A stretch of DNA of 18,704 nt, taken from NCBI GenBank assembly GCA_005239945.1, contig SBAY01000058.1, forward strand, positions 1 to 18,704. The letters are read 5' to 3'. A model generated the notes under the pieces. The model made no database searches. It was not told the DNA's origin and worked only from the letters and a program-made list of their open reading frames with translations. The position numbers and the translations under genes were made by a program. The stretch comes from Nitrospira sp. GTDB lineage: Bacteria > UBA9089 > CG2-30-40-21 > SBAY01. Positions 14,419 to 18,704 of the stretch are shown here, in pieces; within the stretch, counting starts at the first letter, position 1; each line of letters starts with the position of its first letter.

Positions 14419-16536
14419 ATGGCTAAGGTAAAAAAGAAAAAATTGGAAAAACGGGAAAAAACTGCTCAAACAAAAAGAATAGGGGTTGAGACTAAATATA
14501 ATTATATCCTCATCAGCCTTGTGCTGGGAATATCCATTTTGTGTGTCCTTTCTACGCTCTATTTTAGTGGTGGCTATTTCTTCTTGCCAGTGGATGACTC
14601 CTTTTCCTACTTTCATTACGCTAAACAATTAGCCGCCGGGCATCCATTTCAATACAATTTCGGGGACGTCCCGACAACCGGTGTGAGAAGTCTTCTTTAC
14701 ATGATTATTTTGGCCCCGGGTTCCTTCATTGGACTAACCGGCAACACAATGATTTGTTACGCCTTTTTCTTGGGAATGATATTTCTCTTTTTATCCGGTT
14801 GGTTAATCTTCAGGATAGCCGAAGGTTTCTTTGGTCGGGATTCAGGTATAATCGCCAGCCTTCTTTTTCTTCTCAATGGACCAATTAGCTGGGGATATTT
14901 AAGTGGGACTGAAATCGGGCTTTTTAGCACGCTAATTTTAGCCACCCTTTATTTCTTCTTACGAGAGCAGGATGGAGATTATAAAAAGACGGTTATTTTA
15001 GGTTCACTCTTAGCCATGACTCATCCAGAAGGGATAGTACTTTCAATCTTATTGGTTATTGTTCTTATCGTCAACCTGTTTTTAAATCAAGGGTCTGCGA
15101 AATTAAAGAGTGCTTTCATTTTTATTCCTGCAATTATTGGAATTAGTTGTGTCTTCTTAAATTTGATTCTAACAGGTAGTCTCTTCTCTACCTTTCTGCA
15201 AGCTAAATCCCCATTATTTTCCCCGAATATGCCTATACTTGAGATTTTAGCTAAGTCGATTAAGTTTTATGCCTATCTTTTAAAAGAGATATTTGGCGGC
15301 TTTAACGGTGCCTACACCGAGATGATAAGTCCTGATGCTGGACAGACGGCCACCTATTTTGCCCCGTTTGCCTTTTTATTCTTTTTGGTAGGGGCTTTAC
15401 CTTTGGCGGTTAAGGAAATATATGCCAGAAGGTTGGGCATTAATCTCTTGACGGTGAGCTGGTTTTTTATCGGGATTGGTCTGGTGGCCATTACCTTCCC
15501 CACGGATTATTCCTGGAATATGACCCTCATTCCCTATTATCCACTTTTCCTCCTGGGTGTGGTTATTGGTATGCATCATTTTTCTCAAATGATAACCAAT
15601 ATGGTTACGACCATATCCTTAAAACAAACCTTTTACGGACTATCTTCTTTTTTCATCATCTTTTCGTTATTTAGCACCTTCTTTTTTGTCGTTGCCTATG
15701 GCAAGATTTGCAAGGATAATTATCATCAAAAGATGGGCTTGGTTAAATGGATAAGAGAAAATATCCCGGCTGATGTTACCATAGCCATGAATGGGATAAA
15801 TATATTAAGGTGTTATGAGAATAGGAATTTTATTGACTTATGCGGGGTAGGGACTAAGGGATTAGCTAAGGCATATCAAAATGGTGTGGGGAGTATATTT
15901 GAATGGTTTGAGGAGAAAAAACTTTATCCGGCCTGCTTTGTCCTTGACCGTTTAGATTTGACTCGTTGCGGGTTATTGAAAACAGAGCTTTATTCAGCCA
16001 AGGTAGTGGGGGTGCGTCCCATCGAGCCGATAAATGTTTATCAGGCAGACTGGAGTTTAGCCAATAAAGGAGATGAACCGATGACCGCGCTGCATGGCTA
16101 TAAATTGGTAGATAAGATTGATGTGGCTAATTTAGATAGTGAAGCCGAACACAAGTATAGATTTTGGGAGGCAGAGCCGGGGTTAAATAGCACTACTTAT
16201 GTTTATACATTTCCGTGTGGAGACAGGCAAATTATTGATGCTGGCCGCAGCCTTTCTGGTGGAGAGAGTATGGTGATTAAAACACTTCCAGGGCAGGAAA
16301 TGAAAATAGTCATGCGCACGAGCGGGGTATTAAAGTTGGATGTGCTGATAAATGGGAAATATTGTCGGAAGTGGGTTGATGAAACAAATCCTGGCAATAC
16401 CTGGTCTGAATCTATGGTGACTATTCCCGGCAAATGGGTGACATCACCCTTCACCAAGGTACACCTTGAGGTCAGGAATAAACAACAAGATACCTATTCA
16501 GTGGCATATTATTGGTTTTTCCAGAAGGAGGATTAA
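14419..16536 (+). CDS. GT-C-type membrane glycosyltransferase candidate (copy 1)
   Basis: This 705-residue protein has a lysine-rich cytoplasmic N-terminus, about ten hydrophobic segments to about residue 430, and then an extracytoplasmic region of some 270 residues. The first outer loop carries the GT-C hallmark Asp-Asp (D59-D60 in PVDDSFSYFHYAKQLAAG), followed by GDVPTTGVRS; HPEG follows later. This matches lipid-phosphate-sugar-dependent transferases (GT39/AftB-like), which move a sugar from a polyprenyl carrier to an acceptor outside the inner membrane. The tail has a small alpha/beta part (NIPADVTIAMNG..IDLCGVGTKG) and a beta-sandwich-like end (IIDAGRSLSGGESMVIKTLP). Unlike copy 2, the HRY before LIPYYPLFL is NMT (about residues 370-372), so activity may differ. 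Ribosome binding site AGGAGG at 14401-14406. Donor and acceptor are unknown. Confidence 0.75.
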   Translation: MAKVKKKKLEKREKTAQTKRIGVETKYNYILISLVLGISILCVLSTLYFSGGYFFLPVDDSFSYFHYAKQLAAGHPFQYNFGDVPTTGVRSLLYMIILAPGSFIGLTGNTMICYAFFLGMIFLFLSGWLIFRIAEGFFGRDSGIIASLLFLLNGPISWGYLSGTEIGLFSTLILATLYFFLREQDGDYKKTVILGSLLAMTHPEGIVLSILLVIVLIVNLFLNQGSAKLKSAFIFIPAIIGISCVFLNLILTGSLFSTFLQAKSPLFSPNMPILEILAKSIKFYAYLLKEIFGGFNGAYTEMISPDAGQTATYFAPFAFLFFLVGALPLAVKEIYARRLGINLLTVSWFFIGIGLVAITFPTDYSWNMTLIPYYPLFLLGVVIGMHHFSQMITNMVTTISLKQTFYGLSSFFIIFSLFSTFFFVVAYGKICKDNYHQKMGLVKWIRENIPADVTIAMNGINILRCYENRNFIDLCGVGTKGLAKAYQNGVGSIFEWFEEKKLYPACFVLDRLDLTRCGLLKTELYSAKVVGVRPIEPINVYQADWSLANKGDEPMTALHGYKLVDKIDVANLDSEAEHKYRFWEAEPGLNSTTYVYTFPCGDRQIIDAGRSLSGGESMVIKTLPGQEMKIVMRTSGVLKLDVLINGKYCRKWVDETNPGNTWSESMVTIPGKWVTSPFTKVHLEVRNKQQDTYSVAYYWFFQKED

Positions 16537-16545
16537 TTTAAAATT

Positions 16546-18642
16546 ATGTTTAAACATAAAGAAAATTATTATCCAGTGCTCTGGATTTTAGTTGTCGCGA
16601 TTAGCATTTCCATTTTTTACTTGGGGACTATGTTTTATTATACCAGTGGACATTTATCTGCCCCATTGGATGATACCTTTATCTTTCTTCAATATGCCTG
16701 GCAGTTTATCCATGGACATCCCTGGCAATATAATACAGGTGACCCTCCGACGACTGGAACGACCAGTCTGATTTATCTCTTTTTCTTAATCCCTGGATTT
16801 TTAATCGGGCTGGATAAAACAGCTATACTTTATTATACCTTTAGCCTGGGGGTAATCTTTTTAGTCATTTCTGGGTGGTTGGTCTATAATCTTGGGAAGA
16901 GACTAATTAATCAGATGGTTGGGGTTTTAATGAGTCTTTTATTCCTTTTCAATGGACCAATCCTTTGGGTTTATTTCAGTGGTATGGATGCCGGATTATT
17001 TACGACCTCAATTCTGGCAACAATGTTATCACTCCTGAGCGAGTTAGATGATAAAGAACAGCGCTACACACGAACTCTATGGTCTGCCTCATTGATGACC
17101 TTAGCCCGACCTGAGGGATTTTTCTTATCCATAATTATTTTTGGAGGCATCATTTTGTTAAAAGGGGTAAAGAGTTATTATTTTCTTATTCCGATTGGAT
17201 TGGGGATTGGGCAGATAGGGGTAAATTATTTATTCAATAACACCTTAAGTGCTAATACGATGACGGCCAAGTCTGTCCTGACCAAACCCAATGTTGATTT
17301 ATTGGATATGTTGGCTACCGGGAGTAAATATTATATTTATATTTTAAAGGATATTTTTGGTGGCTTTAATGGTGAGTTTTCCACCTTAATGGAGACGAAT
17401 GAAGGTAGACAGGTAAGCGTCTATTTTGCCCCGTTTTCCTTAATCTTTTTTTTGTTAGGGGGGCTTTTTTTAATCCTTAAAGAAAGGTCAAAATTTGGGA
17501 TGCTCAGTTTGGCCTGTTTTTTTACCGGGACATTAGCGGTCGCGGTGGCTCTACCTTTTAAATGGCATTGGCATCGCTATCTTATCCCCTACTATCCCCT
17601 CTTTCTTATTTTTACACTTTTAGGGGTTTATTATTTTAGTGATTTAATGGGCAAGGTAGTTGGTGGGGCCAAATATGTCTTTTATGGATTAGCCGTCTTC
17701 TTATTAAGTTTTACCTTGATGAGTACCATTTATTTTGGTGTTGCCTATGGAAAAAATTGCAAGGATATTTATTTTCAGCAAATAACCTTAGGTGAGTGGA
17801 TAGATAAAAATATCCCGGGGGATGCAGTCATTGCCCTAAATGACCTGGGGGCATTAAAATATTTTGGCAATAGATATGTTATTGATTTACTTGGTTTAGG
17901 CACTAAGGGCATGGCCCGGTCATGGGTAAATGGGGCCGGTAGTGTTTATGAACATCTGGAGAATTTAGACGCCAAACATTATCCGCAGTATTTTATCATC
18001 TATCCTAATTGGTTTGTCTTTGACAGGTTGGGGATGTTAGGGGATGAGGTGACTCAATTCAAATTGATTCAGCCGACAATTGCCGGCAGTGGGGCACCGA
18101 TGGTTGTTTATAAAGTGGATTGGCAATTAGCCCATTCAGGGGATGAGGTTCAATCCTCGGATATTTTACAACAATTAGCCGGCTATAAATTAGTAGATAG
18201 GGTTGATGTGGCCGATGTGGAGGAGGAGTTAAGGCATAAATATAAATTTTGGGAATCAGAGCCAGGGATGTATTATGGGATGAATTATCAGGACCAGGCG
18301 ATTAAACTACCTTGTCTTGAGGCACCGGATAAAATTGTCATCGATGCTGGCAGGATGATTACTGCTGGGGAACGAATGGTAATTGAGACTGAGCCAGGCA
18401 AGGATTTGAGGATAATCAAGAGAACTAATACCTTTACTCCGTTAGAGGTTTACATCAATGATAAGTTGGTGGGTGTCTGGACGCATCGGAATGTAGAGGA
18501 TAATTGGACCGAGACGGTATATAATGTTGCCGGAAGCTATATAACCTCAAACAAGACTAAGGTCAGGCTTGAGATATACCGGGAATTAAGGCATCACTAT
18601 ACCTGTTTCTCGGCACATTATTGGTTTTATCAAAAGGGATAA
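16546..18642 (+). CDS. GT-C-type membrane glycosyltransferase candidate (copy 2, paralogue)
   Basis: This 698-residue paralogue of the preceding gene has the same layout: about ten membrane segments, then a C-terminal extracytoplasmic region. The Asp-Asp motif is D42-D43 (PLDDTFIFLQYAWQFIHG), followed by GDPPTTGTTSLIYLFF, LARPEG, and HWHRYLIPYYPLFL with HRY intact. In the segment that starts the C-terminal region, about 29 of 62 residues are identical to copy 1 (counted by eye). Its start lies 9 nt after the stop codon of copy 1; the ribosome binding site AAGGAGG (16525-16531) lies inside the end of copy 1, so the two are co-transcribed and probably coupled. The N-terminus lacks the Lys-rich extension of copy 1. 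It probably transfers a sugar from a polyprenyl-phosphate donor at the periplasmic face; the substrate is not known. Confidence 0.78.
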   Translation: MFKHKENYYPVLWILVVAISISIFYLGTMFYYTSGHLSAPLDDTFIFLQYAWQFIHGHPWQYNTGDPPTTGTTSLIYLFFLIPGFLIGLDKTAILYYTFSLGVIFLVISGWLVYNLGKRLINQMVGVLMSLLFLFNGPILWVYFSGMDAGLFTTSILATMLSLLSELDDKEQRYTRTLWSASLMTLARPEGFFLSIIIFGGIILLKGVKSYYFLIPIGLGIGQIGVNYLFNNTLSANTMTAKSVLTKPNVDLLDMLATGSKYYIYILKDIFGGFNGEFSTLMETNEGRQVSVYFAPFSLIFFLLGGLFLILKERSKFGMLSLACFFTGTLAVAVALPFKWHWHRYLIPYYPLFLIFTLLGVYYFSDLMGKVVGGAKYVFYGLAVFLLSFTLMSTIYFGVAYGKNCKDIYFQQITLGEWIDKNIPGDAVIALNDLGALKYFGNRYVIDLLGLGTKGMARSWVNGAGSVYEHLENLDAKHYPQYFIIYPNWFVFDRLGMLGDEVTQFKLIQPTIAGSGAPMVVYKVDWQLAHSGDEVQSSDILQQLAGYKLVDRVDVADVEEELRHKYKFWESEPGMYYGMNYQDQAIKLPCLEAPDKIVIDAGRMITAGERMVIETEPGKDLRIIKRTNTFTPLEVYINDKLVGVWTHRNVEDNWTETVYNVAGSYITSNKTKVRLEIYRELRHHYTCFSAHYWFYQKG

Positions 18643-18643
18643 A

Positions 18644-18690
18644 GCGGAATATTTCATTTTGGGTAAGCGGATTTAGCGGATTAAACGGAT
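18644..18690 (+). repeat. Degenerate AGCGGATTT repeats after the last gene
   Basis: Directly after the stop codon lies AGCGGAATA (from 18644), then AAGCGGATTT (18665-18674), AGCGGATTAA (18675-18684) and ACGGATAG (from 18685). Units of about 10 bp follow one another without a gap in the right half. No gene or terminator is seen to the window end. Confidence 0.55.
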
Positions 18691-18704
18691 AGATATAAGA
18701 TTAA

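Noticed and set aside
14374..14628. 84-codon minus-strand frame over the start of the first glycosyltransferase gene
   Set aside because: It lies opposite a well-supported coding sequence, and its hydrophobic residues mirror the Lys-rich codons of the real gene.

Overview
The window looks like chromosomal DNA from an uncultured, AT-rich, Gram-negative (diderm) bacterium. The diderm reading rests on an outer-membrane beta-barrel ending in Phe, secreted beta-propeller and FlgD/Por-type C-terminal domains, and an outer-envelope acyltransferase. The style (dispersed short degenerate repeats between genes, large periplasmic TPR proteins, tandem GT-C membrane proteins) resembles candidate phyla such as Desantisbacteria or Omnitrophota. 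That placement is an impression, not a demonstrated assignment.

Layout. Positions 1-483 hold the 3' end of a secreted protein with a C-terminal sorting-type domain. Positions about 718-1267 are a probable replication origin: an extended -10 promoter, then three modules about 130 bp apart rich in DnaA boxes (nine perfect TTATNCACA matches plus degenerate ones), then a perfect 18-bp AT palindrome just before dnaA. dnaA (1285-2667) and dnaN (2844-3953) follow. The gap between them has one more perfect DnaA box, an 86% A+T stretch and a perfect 15-bp hairpin against the dnaN ribosome binding site, so the origin may be bipartite. After a repeat-bearing gap come ribBA (riboflavin synthesis, apparently transcribed with almost no leader) and hslU, the ATPase of the HslUV protease, without hslV beside it.

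From 6973 a clear sigma-70-type promoter drives a probable three-gene envelope operon: a 911-residue exported TPR protein, a TonB-receptor-like beta-barrel without a plug domain, and a DUF374 lysophospholipid acyltransferase. It ends at an inverted repeat built of 7-bp units. On the minus strand, a secreted seven-repeat FG-GAP/VCBS protein with a good promoter is followed 8 nt later by a 57-codon membrane miniprotein.

The right end (14419-18642) holds two tandem paralogous GT-C-type membrane glycosyltransferase candidates. Each has an Asp-Asp motif in the first outer loop and a large extracytoplasmic C-terminal region; the first copy has lost an HRY motif kept in the second.

The points most worth following are the modular origin, the palindromes placed directly before ribosome binding sites, the plug-less barrel/TPR/acyltransferase operon, the diverged GT-C pair and the miniprotein. 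I found no CRISPR array, tRNA, rRNA, transposase or recognisable defence system.
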